The notes under the pieces were generated by a model. That model was not told where the DNA came from. It saw only the letters and a program-made list of their open reading frames with translations, and did not search any database. This document shows, piece by piece, positions 12,128-23,334 of a DNA stretch of 64,000 nucleotides. A program made the position numbers and the translations under genes. The number at the start of each line of letters is the position of its first letter. The first letter of the stretch is position 1. The DNA is from Ailanthus altissimus (Eukaryota; Streptophyta; Magnoliopsida; Sapindales; Simaroubaceae), in the NCBI GenBank assembly GCA_946807835.1, contig OX327704.1, positions 1,860,001-1,924,000 of the forward strand. The letters run 5' to 3'.

Positions 12128-12610
12128 CTATTCATCATCTTCTCCATTAAGCTTGAACCATAGCTGCCAACTTATACTTAGGCTTCTAATTTCATGATCG
12201 ATTGTAGCTATGTATGGCGTAGGACGATTTGCAAGGAAATTGGCCAAAACTTGTCCTTTGACTGCTTTCTGGGGGATGTACTTTATGTTAAATTCTGACA
12301 AAGCAATCACCCATTTACTAAGCCAATTTCTCAAAAATAGCTTTGATAGGAGGTATTTTATAATGTTTGTTTGGCCTATCACATGCACCGTTGTGGGTAA
12401 TAAATAATATCTCAACTTTGTGCATGAGAAATACAAGGCCAAACATAGCTTTTTGATTACCGTGTAACTGGTTTCTGCGTTATTAACTCGGATGAGATAG
12501 TAAACGGCCTTCTCAACACTGTCATATTCTGGTACCAATATGTTGCCGATTGATTCTTCGGCGGTGCAAATGTATAGAATCAGAGGTAGCCCTAGTTTGG
12601 TTGGCACCAT
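12128..12610 (-). pseudogene. Tat/Ogre RT-linked RNase H
   Basis: The longest clean transposon frame in the window (160 residues). It begins in the RT thumb/RNase H junction (PLILYICTAEESIGNILVPE) and contains EKAVYYLIRVNNAETSYTVI, KLCLALYFSCTKLRYYLLP and LSKWVIALSEFNIKYIPQKA with KGQVLANFLA. This is the typical RNase H of Ogre-type Gypsy elements. The first acidic position (usually Asp in YxSxxAxGxVL) cannot be confirmed by eye. The frame joins upstream (higher coordinates) to the RT remnant at 12630-13227. Confidence 0.88.
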
Positions 12611-12629
12611 GATTGGTGAACTTATGAGG

Positions 12630-13227
12630 TACCTCTTGATATCCTCGAAGAACGTTTAGTGATGAGTCATCTACTTGAACTCTTCTCTAATCTTTTATTT
12701 GAGCAGGGGAGACTACGCATGAAGTTAGACGGCTGAGTTTGAAATAAATTGCCTCAAAAAATTTATCTTGTCGATCAACTGCTACAATTCTTTGTTAGTT
12801 CTTGGTGTAGGAGCATCTATAATCGCCCTAGCTTTATTTTAGTCTATCTCCACCCTTTGTTGATGTACCAAAAAGCCAAGAAAGTGACCAGCAAGACTCT
12901 GAATGTATACTTTGAAGGATTCATTTTCAGCTGTTGCAATTGTATTCACTGAAATGTGGTCTATAGATCGACCAATTGTTGATCATCAGATTTTGATTTG
13001 ATCACCACATCATCAATGTAGACCTCTAAAATTTATCGATCATGTCATGGAAGATAGTATTCATAACACGCTAATAAGTTACCCTAGCAGTCTTGAGTCC
13101 GAATGGCATGACCACCCCTATTTATATGTTTCGATCGCCACACGGCACCAGAATGCCATCTTATTGACATCAGATTTCTTAATGAAATTTTAGCTATAGC
13201 CTGAATGTCCATCAAGAAAGCTGAGTA
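12630..13227 (-). pseudogene. Tat/Ogre reverse transcriptase, C-terminal part
   Basis: Minus-strand RT palm remnant. FLDGHSGYS lies against the LTR edge near 13200-13227, and the catalytic YIDDVV box is intact at 13003-13020. GHFLGFLVHQQRVEID follows near 12845-12890. Stops and frameshifts separate these blocks. The other half of RT is at 15533-16039, on the far side of the copy-3 solo LTR. Confidence 0.82.
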
Positions 13228-15532
13228 TGTTGGAATTTATGTTTACGTGTCATCCCATTATGCATAAATATTTAATGATAATATTTATAAAATTATCATT
13301 TCTAATAAAATCGTTAATATTAGTTATAAATAGTGGTAAGTTGTTTGTAACGTTTCAAATATTGTATGATCTGAAGGAGTTCAGATATATTCTAAAGGAG
13401 TTTAGATTAGTGCTAAGAGTTAGCAACGTTAATTGTTAAAAGTACTAAGAGTTAGTGGTGCTAAGAGTTAACAAAATTTAAACAGTTATAGCCTTATCCG
13501 AAATAGGACAATGACTTGAGAATATATTAATAATGACATAATTATAAAGAGTTGCAGATGGTGTTTAGAAATATCATTATGCAAGTATATTCTCAAACAT
13601 GATGTTCCTGATCTAATTTTATTGATGCGAGTCTATTGGTGGAACCCATTAATATATATTAGTCTATGTCTATATCTGAATGGTCCAGATGGTTTATCTT
13701 AGCAAACTATGAGCTTAGTGGAAACTCGTATAGATATACAAATATTCAGTGAGGACTGAATATTGAACAGACTCACAAAGCCCTCTAATAGATATCTCAT
13801 AAAGTCGTCAATGGAAGGTCTTCTGAGTTGAGTAGTATTTATGGTCCTTTGACATGAGCGCCACAGTGGGCTTGTGAGTGATCCACCATACTATGATTTC
13901 ACACATGTTAAAGACCTTTCATAGTTTGATTGCTGGGTGTCACTGGGTAATGTCTGATGCTCATGGAGTTCGTTGTGCATAGATATGGGATCCATCAGCT
14001 CATATGAGTGGGTTGTATATCCTGATGCTCCGAGATTGTATTTCAGAAAGTCTTGTGGCCACAAGCATAAACCTCAAAAAATATATTCCGTAGGAATAAA
14101 CAATATCACAAAAGTGTTTGTGGATATTGTTTAAGGAAATATAAATTTGGAGATAAGTTAATAGTTGAGCAAATAGAGATTTGACGGTAATGATATATAT
14201 CTCTACTCTTCCAGGATATAAATGATGGAGGGATTATACGATTATACAATAACCTCAACTTGCATGGTCTAACGCGTTGATTTATAATATCTGTAACATA
14301 TGTGTGGGACATCGTTCATGGATGTATAGAGAAGCTCCATATAACAAATTAGGTGTGGACCTAGAGAGTCTCACAATATGAAGTGTACTCGTTGCGCACT
14401 AAGGTAGAGGATTGGATTGAATAATTGATTCAATAAATTTCAGCAAAATAGAATAATTGTTTCAAGATCCATCGGGATGTACATTTGTCAAGACTTAATT
14501 GTTAAGTGCATCACTAAATTATTTAACAAGAGTTGTTAATCAATATGATGTTGACAAATGGCACAATTAGGTTCATGATTTAATTTTATCTTAGATTTAC
14601 CATTTAACTATGGTGATAAAAATAAGTAAGGTAAAAAATAATTATTTAAAATTATTTTGAATAATTAAATTGTATATTATAATTATATTATTAGATAGTG
14701 TTATAATATATATTGATTATGCCATTGTATTTTAATACAATAAGGAGCCTAGATATTGGTCATTTATTTACTTAATAAATTAAAATAATTATATTTGTTA
14801 TGTAATAATTTATTTAAGTGGGCATTATTCTAGTGTTTAATAAATTAATTATAAGTGGGAGACCAACAATAAAATTGGTAGAGCACTTATTTTTGTTATT
14901 CAAAATTTTTGTTTTATCAAAAAGTGTTGAATAACAAAAAAAAAATTTTTTGGCTAACAATTGAATTCATTCATTCATTTTGAAAGAGGGATTCGGCCTA
15001 ATTGATGGCCTATAATGAATAAAAGGAAATAGAGAAAGAAATATTGATTTAGTGATAAGAGTTGTTCACTACAATTAATTCATGGAAATTGTTTCTAATA
15101 AAAAAAAATACAAGAGTTGTATACATGTATTTATCATCTCCATTTATAAATCAAATAACTGTATTCAAAGAGTTTGAATACAAGTTACTAAAAATTCTAA
15201 AAACTAAGTTACCATTCTAACTCCATAATCTCACCAAACCGTTATGGACTAGAATTGTTCAACAATACACTTCAAGGTGAGCTCTTGAATTGGATTGTTA
15301 GAGGACTTGAAGATTTTGTAAAGCTACATTCATTAGGTAAGTGTTCTTTACATTTTAATTTTATATACACAATTGTTTATCATGTATAAGTTGTTGTATA
15401 ATAGTTATACTTGAACATATTATATATGGTTAAATTTGTTAAATTGGGTGTATATATTAACATGCTTCCACAGCATATAGTAATTTTTGTAATTATGTAT
15501 ACACTCATATGTCACACACTTGATTTTCAACA
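13228..15532. mobile_element. solo LTR, 2-kb family, copy 3, TSD GAGTA
   Basis: 2305 bp, from TGTTGGAATTTATGTTTACG to CTTGATTTTCAACA. The perfect 5-bp duplication GAGTA lies at 13223-13227 and 15533-15537. It separates two parts of one reverse transcriptase that read through when it is removed, which confirms both boundaries. It is the longest family copy here and has no coding content. Confidence 0.92.
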
Positions 15533-16039
15533 GAGTAGTTGATGGCATGCAGTAAATCGACTAGCATATCAACTATAAGCATTGGGTATTCATCATTTGA
15601 GGTTACCAAGTTGAGATTGCAAAAATCTACACAAAGTCTCAACTTTTCATTTTTTTTTATTGACTGGGACAACATTGGATAACCATTCTACATAGATTTA
15701 TAGCCTAATGAAACCTTTATGGAGAAGTCTTTTAATTTCTTTGGAGATTTTATTTTCAACATCCTTTGACATTCTCCTCATGTGTTACTTATATGATTGA
15801 AATCCATTTTTTATTGGCAAGCTATATTCGACTAGTCTCTGCGAGCCAAGCATCTCACTATAGTCCCATAAAAAGCAATCTCTATACTCTCTAAGAATCA
15901 CCAGTAATTTGGTCTCATAAGTTGGATCTAAACTTTCACTAATAAAAATTAGTATGAGGTTACCTACAACTCCCAAATTAACTTCCTTGAGCTTGCTTTG
16001 AGGGTTGTGGTCATCTAACTTCGCTAGGGCTAGTTTCAA
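15533..16039 (-). pseudogene. Tat/Ogre reverse transcriptase, N-terminal part
   Basis: An open stretch at 15785-16039 contains LREYRDCFLWDYSEMLG and LVEYSLPIKNGFQSYK, the linker and start of Ogre-type RT. Continuing with frameshifts to 15533 are YVEWLSNVVPVNKK-like and LRLCVDFCNLNLVTSNDEYP with MLIVDMLVD segments of RT fingers and palm. The chain resumes at 13227. Confidence 0.85.
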
Positions 16040-16216
16040 GTCATGACTAATTTATGGATCTTGTTTTTCATCTTCGTAAATACATTTGACCACACCGTCT
16101 AGTTACCATCTGAAGATCATTTAATGCATGCTGGATGGCAAAGTTTTATTCAAATGAATCCAATCCTACCCAACTAAGACGTTATAGTCACTCAATAAAT
16201 TGACTATGTAAAATAG

Positions 16217-16600
16217 TTAATACTTTTCTATATGACTGGCCTTGACCTTTAGGGAGATGAATCCATTAGCCGGAGTTTTGCGGCCAGTAAAATTAGTCAT
16301 GATAACCTCAAAAGGCTCTAAGTCGCCCTTGTTGTGGCTCAATTTCCTTAATATCCTCGGGGGCAAAATATTAACTCTTAACCCATTATTGATTAGAATC
16401 CTCTTACATGGAACCTCATTGAGGTCAACCTTAACATATAGGGGCTGAATGTGCTTAGTCATGTGGTCGACTCGATGTGATAGGGTTAATGGCACTGGTT
16501 CATCCGGTTCTTCCCTAATGTGGCAAATATCTATCACATCATCATCTAGGGTTGAAGGTTACCTTAGTTTTGACTGAAATGACTTGGGCAACATGACTAC
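16217..16600 (-). pseudogene. Tat/Ogre aspartic protease
   Basis: A minus-strand frame contains HMTKHIQPLYVKVDLNEVPC, RILINNGLRVNILP and EVIMTNFTGRKTP, the retropepsin region of Ogre-type polyproteins. The active-site triplet reads NNG where the family has DNG, so the catalytic Asp is lost. It lies between gag (higher coordinates) and RT (lower coordinates) in the normal order. Confidence 0.82.
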
Positions 16601-16959
16601 CATATTATTTTGTTTTAGGGTATTCTTCTTTGTTGTCCCCTAGCTGGACAAATCACTCTGAATATTAAGCTCGGCCTGATATTCAAGGTTGGCCTAGGTC
16701 TCATCCTTCACCTTTGGTGATTGTTCTTCAATCTTTCCATTAACTGGTACCTAGACTTTCTTTTGGGCCTTATTACCTTTTTTTATTAGCTCAGATGGCC
16801 GTGGAACCCTTGATGCTTTATTCCTATAAAGCTTTTTGTTGAGGTTATTAATTTTTGCCAAGGTTTTTTTAGTTTCTTGGCCATCTCCTTGGCTTTGGAC
16901 AGTATGTTCAAGACGTTTGTGTTGCTCACACCTCTGCATCATCCTTTTTTCCGTCTTGG

Positions 16960-18960
16960 TTGATCCAGTTTCCTAAGGAATTTGTCCTACAAGCTAATCA
17001 AATATGCTTCACCTAGACTTGTTGACTTCCCATTGGTCAACTGCATTAGCCCGATGTCTGAAAGTTTGCAAGGGTTGTTAAGGAACATGCTTTTCCCCCA
17101 GGTTACCCTGTACCTTCTAGAAGGTGGTCTAACACTGAGGGCAAGTTAGACAAGGCCTCTTGGAGGTCGGCTAGTCTTTTGGAGTCGATTCTATTGTGAC
17201 CACCCTCTTTATTTTGGTAACCTTAAAAGTTGAATCACTAATCTGGATCTTGATTCTTGGCTTGTTTGACGAACATACCCTTATTAATGACCCTTATCCC
17301 AATAGTTTTCTTTCTGAATGGAATGATAATGTTTACTCCTGAGGTTGGGAATGTATTGATTTCTACAATGAGAGTCTTTCCTTTAGAGTCGAAAAAGAGT
17401 TAGCTTTCGTCGATCAGTCATTGAATTTCATTCTTGAAGATAATACAATTGTTTGTCCTATGCCGTCAAGAATTGTTCCACTTGCAGTAGTCTTTCCCTA
17501 CTCGCTAGTAGCCCAGAGGAATGGTGTGGCCTTCAGACAGCTTAATCAATTTGTCCTTTAATATCTAATAAAAAATATGTCGGCTTTCTGCAGATTGAAA
17601 GAGTACTCTTTGGCGATCTGAGTATTTTTACTGATTTTTTTCTTATCTTTACTGACGATTGCTTTTTTTAGCACTAGGCACTCATGGCCTACCTTTGACT
17701 ACCTTAGCTAAAAAACATCCTCATCAGAATTTGATTTATCCAACTTGCTCTCTAAATTGTCTTGGACGACAATGAGCTCTAGTTAATTTTTATTGTATGT
17801 CTCTTTAGAGGACGTCTGCTTCTGATCTTTCTCTATCAAAAGTCATTCATAGTTGGCCGTTTGGGTCACTAATTTGTATAGATCTCTAAAGCGATGTCCC
17901 TCAAAGTGTTCTCTCATTGCAAAGGACATGCCCTTGATGACCATAGGGACTGAGTCGGCTTCTAAAATTTGCATTTGGCAAAGCGTTAGTAGATTTCTAA
18001 ATTAGCTAATATATTTCGAGACTGATTCGCCCGGCATCTAGGTGACCCTGGCCAAGTTGACCAAAGTAACTTTTGGAGGTAGTCTATAAAATTCGGCATA
18101 AAACTTATCCTTCATTTTTTCTCAACTGGCGATCGACGCGGGCACCAAGTTAGTGTACCAAGTGAAGGCCATCTTCATCAAAGAATTATTAAACAATCTC
18201 AATTTCTAGAAATGAGACGAGCTGGCCTCACCACATTACACCATGAACCTAGACATATGATCAAAGGTGGTGATTTTATCTTTGGCCAACAATAGAAAGA
18301 ATTCGGGGATCTTTTATCTTTTCAAAAAAGAAAAAAGAGTGCCGATGCTGTAGAGGTATGCCTTCCTATAAGAAAAGAGTGCCATAGGCCTTAAATCGAC
18401 TCCTATATTTTGTAATAATTCTGCTAGCATGTTCGTATCTATCTCAGGTCACCTGAAATTGCTTATAGGTCACACAGGTTCTATAGACCCAAATAAAATC
18501 GGCCTAGATTAAGTTTAACCAACTTGCTTTTAATGTTAGGGAATGGACTGGTGTAAACTCCCCATTTTGATCATGTTTCCACCTTAATCATAACTAAAAA
18601 TCTACCCTGGTTGGTTCTGATAGACCTCGGAATTTAAAGATTCAACCCTCTTAGGTCGCTTAAGGATATTTACCGAACCATATTACAAGTCGGCCTGGTG
18701 AGTTTATTATCGTTGAGGCTTCTATAACCTAGGGTTTGGGCGACCTTGGAGTAGAGCTGTAAGTTCAGTCTAATTTTACTTTATTGCTTCAAGATTATTA
18801 AGAATGTTTCGACTGATGTTCAGATTATCTTTGATTAATAGATGAAACATTGCGACCATCTAGTTCGCTAGCATTATGCCGAGCTACTAGTCATCTTGGA
18901 CGATTTAGGAAACAAGCTTTTGGACGTCGGCCGTAGAAAATGGCGTGGGTATGGAAGAGT
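16960..18960 (-). pseudogene. Tat/Ogre gag (decayed)
   Basis: Minus-strand gag with many stops. The capsid-like Retrotrans_gag core is readable at 17860-18270: SSSHF-x-KLRLFNNSLMKMAF, TWYTNLVPASIAS, KDKFYAEFYRLPPKVTLVNL, MPGESVSKYIS and SFAMREHFEGHRF. Near 17400-17510 a CKWNNS-x-RHRTNNCIIFKN block matches the segment near the end of Ogre gag. The N-terminal region near the leader contains DPAKFEQDGASLAYANEDP. It is upstream of the protease on the same strand. Confidence 0.8.
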
Positions 18961-19143
18961 ATTGCAATAAATCTCTTCCAGTTGTTGATTCACCGGATCC
19001 TCATTGGCATAAGCCAAACTCGCCCCGTCCTGCTCAAATTTGGCTGGGTCTCTAAGTTATGGTGGATTGGTCGCTAGTGACTCAACACCGTTCTTTCCAG
19101 TACGATTTTTGGCCTTCTATCTAGTTGTTAATATCATACAAGG

Positions 19144-19172
19144 ATGTGGTCCTACTGAGCGTGCTAAAAATA
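19144..19172 (-). other. leader/primer region next to 5' LTR of Tat/Ogre element
   Basis: Reading minus strand, TTTTTAGCACGCTCAGTAGG follows the LTR end. It resembles the TTTTTGGCACGCCCAGTGGGAC motif that I recall just inside the 5' LTR of many plant Tat/Ogre elements. It fixes the LTR border at 19173. Confidence 0.5.
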
Positions 19173-19743
19173 TGTTCGCGTTTGTAAATTTTGAGAAACT
19201 TCGAGTTCGTATATACTCAGTGTTTGACTAGAAAAATGTCATCCCAGATTCAAGAAACCGAGACTAAGGGGTTAACCAAGTAAGGTAGGGTTGAACTTGG
19301 CTGTCAGCAAGCAAGGTTTACACCTGGGCTATCATCAAGCGTGGTCTATTACTAAACCTGGGCTATAGTGCAACGAGTGTGCCATAGAGTTTAAGTTCTT
19401 CTCGGAGAAGGACAAGTGAAGCTCCAACAATAGGGCTGTGAAGTTTTTCAATAAGTAAGGACGCATAGTCCTGGGTTGAAAGGTAAAAATGAAAGAAAAA
19501 TGGGGAAAAAATAGTTCAAAGCTTGTGTATTATGTGTATCAATAATTTCCCTTACAATGAGTAATCAAGCTTATTTATAGGATGTAAAACCCTATACAAA
19601 ACCTACTTTCATAAGGAAAAAAATGCTAATATAACAAAACTTTCTATTATGTACAAATTCCTAAATCAGTTACAACACCTAATTGAGCCCAAACAACTTA
19701 AAAGGGAGAAATCCATCTATCACCTTTTGGACCAGCGTCAACA
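19173..19743 (-). mobile_element. 5' LTR of Tat/Ogre Gypsy element
   Basis: 571 bp. On the minus strand it starts TGTTGACGCTGG and ends CGCGAACA. A TATA box (TATAAATAA on the minus strand) lies at 19571-19579. The matching 3' LTR is not in the window and should lie left of base 1, so the element exceeds 19.7 kb with its insertions. The adjacent outer bases CATTC (19744-19748) are the expected target-site copy to look for on the far side. Confidence 0.68.
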
Positions 19744-19814
19744 CATTCGTTATAATAGGAGAAGAATTGTCCATTATATTGCACTTTTGTATATATGTGT
19801 ATGAAAATAAATAC

Positions 19815-20371
19815 TAGAGGTGTTCATCGAATTGGATTTGGGGGATTTGATTAATTAGTAATCTATTCGATTCATTGTTAAGTGAATTGATATTTTTCAA
19901 TCCAATCCAATACATTAAAATGTAAAATTCAATTCCATCCAATCCATTACAAGAAATTATAAATTTAATATGATTTAAAACTAAAATGAAAAATATTGAT
20001 TCCATTTAAAATGTATCAAATAAGTTGAACTACTCATGTCTAAAATAATTTAAGTCTATTATACTATGACTTGATTTACCTAATTTATATTAATGGTTGT
20101 CTAGTGATTGAGTTAGGTTTAAGATTTAGGTGCACAAATTTAATTAAAAGATTAAAAATATGTCTTAAAATGATGACAAGACTAATTTTCAATAGTTAAA
20201 AGTAACTCAAAATTTTCTCACTCAATCACTTACTCTCTTTTGAAAATAAATTTTTTAAAAAAAGGTGTGACTCATTCTTAAATTTTTTAATATATTAATT
20301 TATAAAATCCTAAAAAATAAATTAATTTCAATAGAATTGAACAAAATAGATAATAATTGCAAACACCTATA
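19815..20371. mobile_element. hAT-like non-autonomous element
   Basis: The left end TAGAGGTGTTCATCG and the right end GCAAACACCTATA form a short inverted repeat of the TAGGGGTGTTCA type seen in plant hAT elements. The flanks AATAAATA and AATAAAAG resemble a worn 8-bp duplication. The interior is AT-rich, with ccaatcc repeats near the left and no coding. Confidence 0.42.
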
Positions 20372-21966
20372 AATAAAAGTGTGAAATTATATTTTTTAAA
20401 TTATTTTTTAATTATGTTATTAAATATTATTGAGTGATAAAATAATATAAATATTAAAATTATTTATTAAAAATAAGTAATATTTGTTGTGAACTAACTG
20501 TTGTAGCCGTATTAATGATAAGGCAAGAAAGTCAAGTTGGTGAGCATGAGAGAGGATAAAAGAAGGGGCCGATGAGAATCCACCGACAGTGGTCAGTGGT
20601 CGGTTGGTCCAAATGTTTTATTTGGTGGCTAAAAACAATGAAGATTATGTCATCTTTGCAATGTTTCTGACTGCGAGTCCCCTACAAATAACAAAAGAAT
20701 GAAAAAGCCGAATCCCTAGAAAAGTTCTACTGTAAATAATATTCTCATGGGATTTTGTACTTCTGAATTTGTTTGCCAATTGGAGATTTGTTTTCCATAA
20801 ATAGTTAATTTATTGGAGTTATTTCTTATTTAGTAAATTTTATTTTTTTAAGTTTTGTAGTTGAATAATTTAATAATAAATAAAAATATTTTTTATTATT
20901 TTAACAGTATCTACTATAGTAAACAATATTCACTAAAATAATAATTTTTTAAAATTTATTTTATTTTATAATCAATTTATTTATTATTTTATTTTATTAT
21001 ATACAACATAATTAATTTATATTATTTATTTAAATTTATATTTTTTAAATTAAATTTTTTATTACATTATTAATTTAATTATATTATATTATTTATTTGT
21101 ATTATATATTTAGTTTAATTTAACTACATTACTTAATTATATTATTTATTTAATTTTTGTAATAATTATTGCATGTGATCCAATTGATATTTTTTAATTT
21201 AAGATGTTATTTATTACTTTTTTAAATAAATAATTAATATGTTTAAATTAGATTATCAAAAACAATATAATTAAATAAACAGATATAGTTTTAATAAAAA
21301 ATACAAGTTTAAATTTGAACAAATATCAATATAATTTTATCTAAATAATATATATTAATAATGTTATATATAATAAAATATAAAATATTGAAGCGCGATA
21401 TCGTCAAAATACCATCGTACCAAATTATTTGGCAAGCACTATCGTGCCAATATAGAAGCGCTAGAAATATCATGCCAATATAGGGGCACAATAATAGGTG
21501 CGATAGAAATATCATACTTATGTTAGGTGAAATGGAAATATCACGCTCATTATTAGGGGCGATAGAAATATCGTGCCTATATTAAACACGATAGGAAATA
21601 TCATCGCTCCACTTTATTCTTTATATTTTTTAATTTTTATTGTTATTTATAATATTTATTTATTATTATTATAATAAATGAATAAATATTTTATTTATTT
21701 TTATTTATCATATTTATTTTATTATGTATAGTATTTAATTTATATTATTTATTGAAATTATATTTATATTTGTCTAAATTTAAGTTTATATTTATTTATT
21801 AACATTATATTTATTTTATTTAATTATATTATTTGTTAATTATTTAAGTTAATTATATGATTTATTTAGTTCAATTAATTAAATTATTTAATAATATTAT
21901 ATTTTAATTTTTTTTAATAATATGGTTAAATTAAATAGTTTAAAAAATAATATATATAATTTTAAT
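20372..21966. other. AT-rich intergenic DNA
   Basis: No gene seen. There is a less AT-rich stretch at about 20480-20760. Much of 20820-21360 and 21620-21966 is long runs of A/T-rich low-complexity sequence (for example 20880-21140). The palindromic repeat region 21393-21610 lies inside. Confidence 0.6.
21393..21610. repeat. imperfect palindromic repeats, about 30-bp period
   Basis: About seven degenerate copies of a unit resembling GCGATAGAAATATCGTGCC, each partly self-complementary around GATAGAAATATC, separated by TATATTAGG-like spacers. The unit's GC-bearing ends stand out from the almost pure A/T surroundings. Neither a coding nor a transposon explanation is evident. Confidence 0.7.
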
Positions 21967-22213
21967 TGTTAGAAAAGATAAAATATAAAGGAAAAAAATA
22001 ACAAAAAATAATAAAGAGAAACTGTAAAACTTGAAAGATTACATTGTTATTATAATATTATGTATTACAATGTTACAGAGACAACCTTTATATAGGCTTT
22101 AGGTTAACATAAATAAGAAAATATAAATACATAAAAAAAAATTAAATATAACATATTAATTATAAAATATATATGGTAGGTGATTAATATATTGATATTT
22201 TATATCTTTAATA
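21967..22213 (-). mobile_element. 3' LTR of short Copia-type element
   Basis: 247-bp direct repeat of 23335-23580, differing at roughly nine positions plus one indel by my hand count (about 96% identical). The outer flank TTAAT (21962-21966) matches 23581-23585. Confidence 0.88.
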
Positions 22214-22223
22214 TCCCCCTCCC
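22214..22223 (-). other. polypurine tract
   Basis: On the minus strand GGGAGGGGGA directly precedes the LTR. It follows the CTTGAGTTTG string commonly seen before Copia 3' LTRs (cttgaGGGGGAGtgtta). Confidence 0.75.
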
Positions 22224-22290
22224 AAACTCAAGTAGAAGCTTGAGTTTGAAAAAGAATATTTTTTATTGTAATGGTGGGCATTGAGAAAAT

Positions 22291-22496
22291 CAATCACTTG
22301 CGGATGCAGATGCGTTGAATGAAACTTGAAACCAACCGTTGTGAGTGCAAGTGCGTTGCCAACCACTGTGAGTGCAAATGCGTTGATAAAGAAACAGAAA
22401 ATCAACCGTTACGAGTGTAAGTGCGTTGTTAACTACTGCGAGTGCAATCGCGTTAATAGAGAAAAATCAACTGCTGTGAGTGCAAGTGTGTTGAGA
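22291..22496. repeat. six degenerate repeats of a GTGAGTGCAAGTGCGTTG unit
   Basis: Six copies of CAACCGTTGTGAGTGCAAGT followed by GCGTTG, spaced 27-45 bp, within the compact Copia-type element close to its 3' LTR. Substitutions are mostly transitions. Some copies are separated by AAAGAAACAGAAAAT-like spacers. Confidence 0.75.
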
Positions 22497-22639
22497 GATT
22501 ATTCCACCAATTTATTTGAAAATTACAAAAACAAAAAAGAAAATAAAAACCAATAAAAATAAAAAAGTTATAAAATGGCCCAAAACTTAGATAAACTGTA
22601 AACTGTCCATATAACTTTGAAAAGTTTGTAAAAAGACCC

Positions 22640-23180
22640 CTATTGTAAATTGGATCACCGAAATTTCAAAAGGAGACCTGAGACTGATAAATCCAGCGGA
22701 AAGGAGTTGAATGGAGCCGGCGGTGAGAAGCAACTCGCTGAAAAACGGCGGAGATCTAAGGTGGACGGTGGCAGACGGCAGCTCTGTTCAGAGGCGCGTG
22801 GGGGAGCGTCCAACTTCGGATCGACAAGATTTGGTGCCGTTAGAATCGCCAGTTGATTTTAAGTGCAGCTGTCTGGGCGGTGCAGACTAACGCGCCGAAA
22901 ATCAATGAAATCTAAGGAGAACAGTAACAACGGTAGTGAAGTTTCAGCGGCGCGTCCGACGGCTTCCGACCTCGGATTGGCGCGTCGTCGGCAGCACTGA
23001 ACGGCCGGTGATGGGGGATTCGTTTGGTGTGGGCGGTGTCGGGCAAGTTACCGTAGAACGGCCGGGATCTGAAGTGACAGTGGCCGGCGACAGTGGTATT
23101 CCGGCGGCGCATCTGGTGGTTACTGACATCGGATCGACGCGTTGTCGACGGCGTTGAAATGGCCGGAGGATTCTGAGTAA
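22640..23180. other. GC-rich interior of compact LTR element
   Basis: Strongly richer in G+C and CpG than anything else in the window (for example 22930-23130). Open frames on both strands here (22650-22856, 22936-23157, 22912-23112, 22944-23129) overlap one another and reflect low stop density, not a recognisable protein. It could be captured host sequence or a 5' leader. Confidence 0.55.
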
Positions 23181-23323
23181 TTGGAGATGGACAGTGACTA
23201 AGACGGCAAGATTTCAGAATTTTCTAGTGACTTTTCGAAAAACTCCGATAAATTTCGTCGAGTTTTGAAAACAAATTTCTGACAAATCTCTAACTAAATA
23301 AAATGACAGTAAAAAAATCAAAA

Positions 23324-23334
23324 CTCTGATACCA
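23324..23334 (-). other. primer binding site, tRNA-iMet type
   Basis: On the minus strand this reads TGGTATCAGAG, complementary to the 3' end of initiator methionine tRNA. It is immediately inside the LTR and fixes the element's orientation. Confidence 0.85.

Noticed and set aside
12210..12407. Plus-strand frame of 65 residues
   Set aside because: It is the antisense shadow of the clean RNase H frame on the minus strand.
22650..23157. Several overlapping frames on both strands as real genes
   Set aside because: They overlap one another in a GC-rich interior of an LTR element where stop codons are rare. No motif is recognisable.
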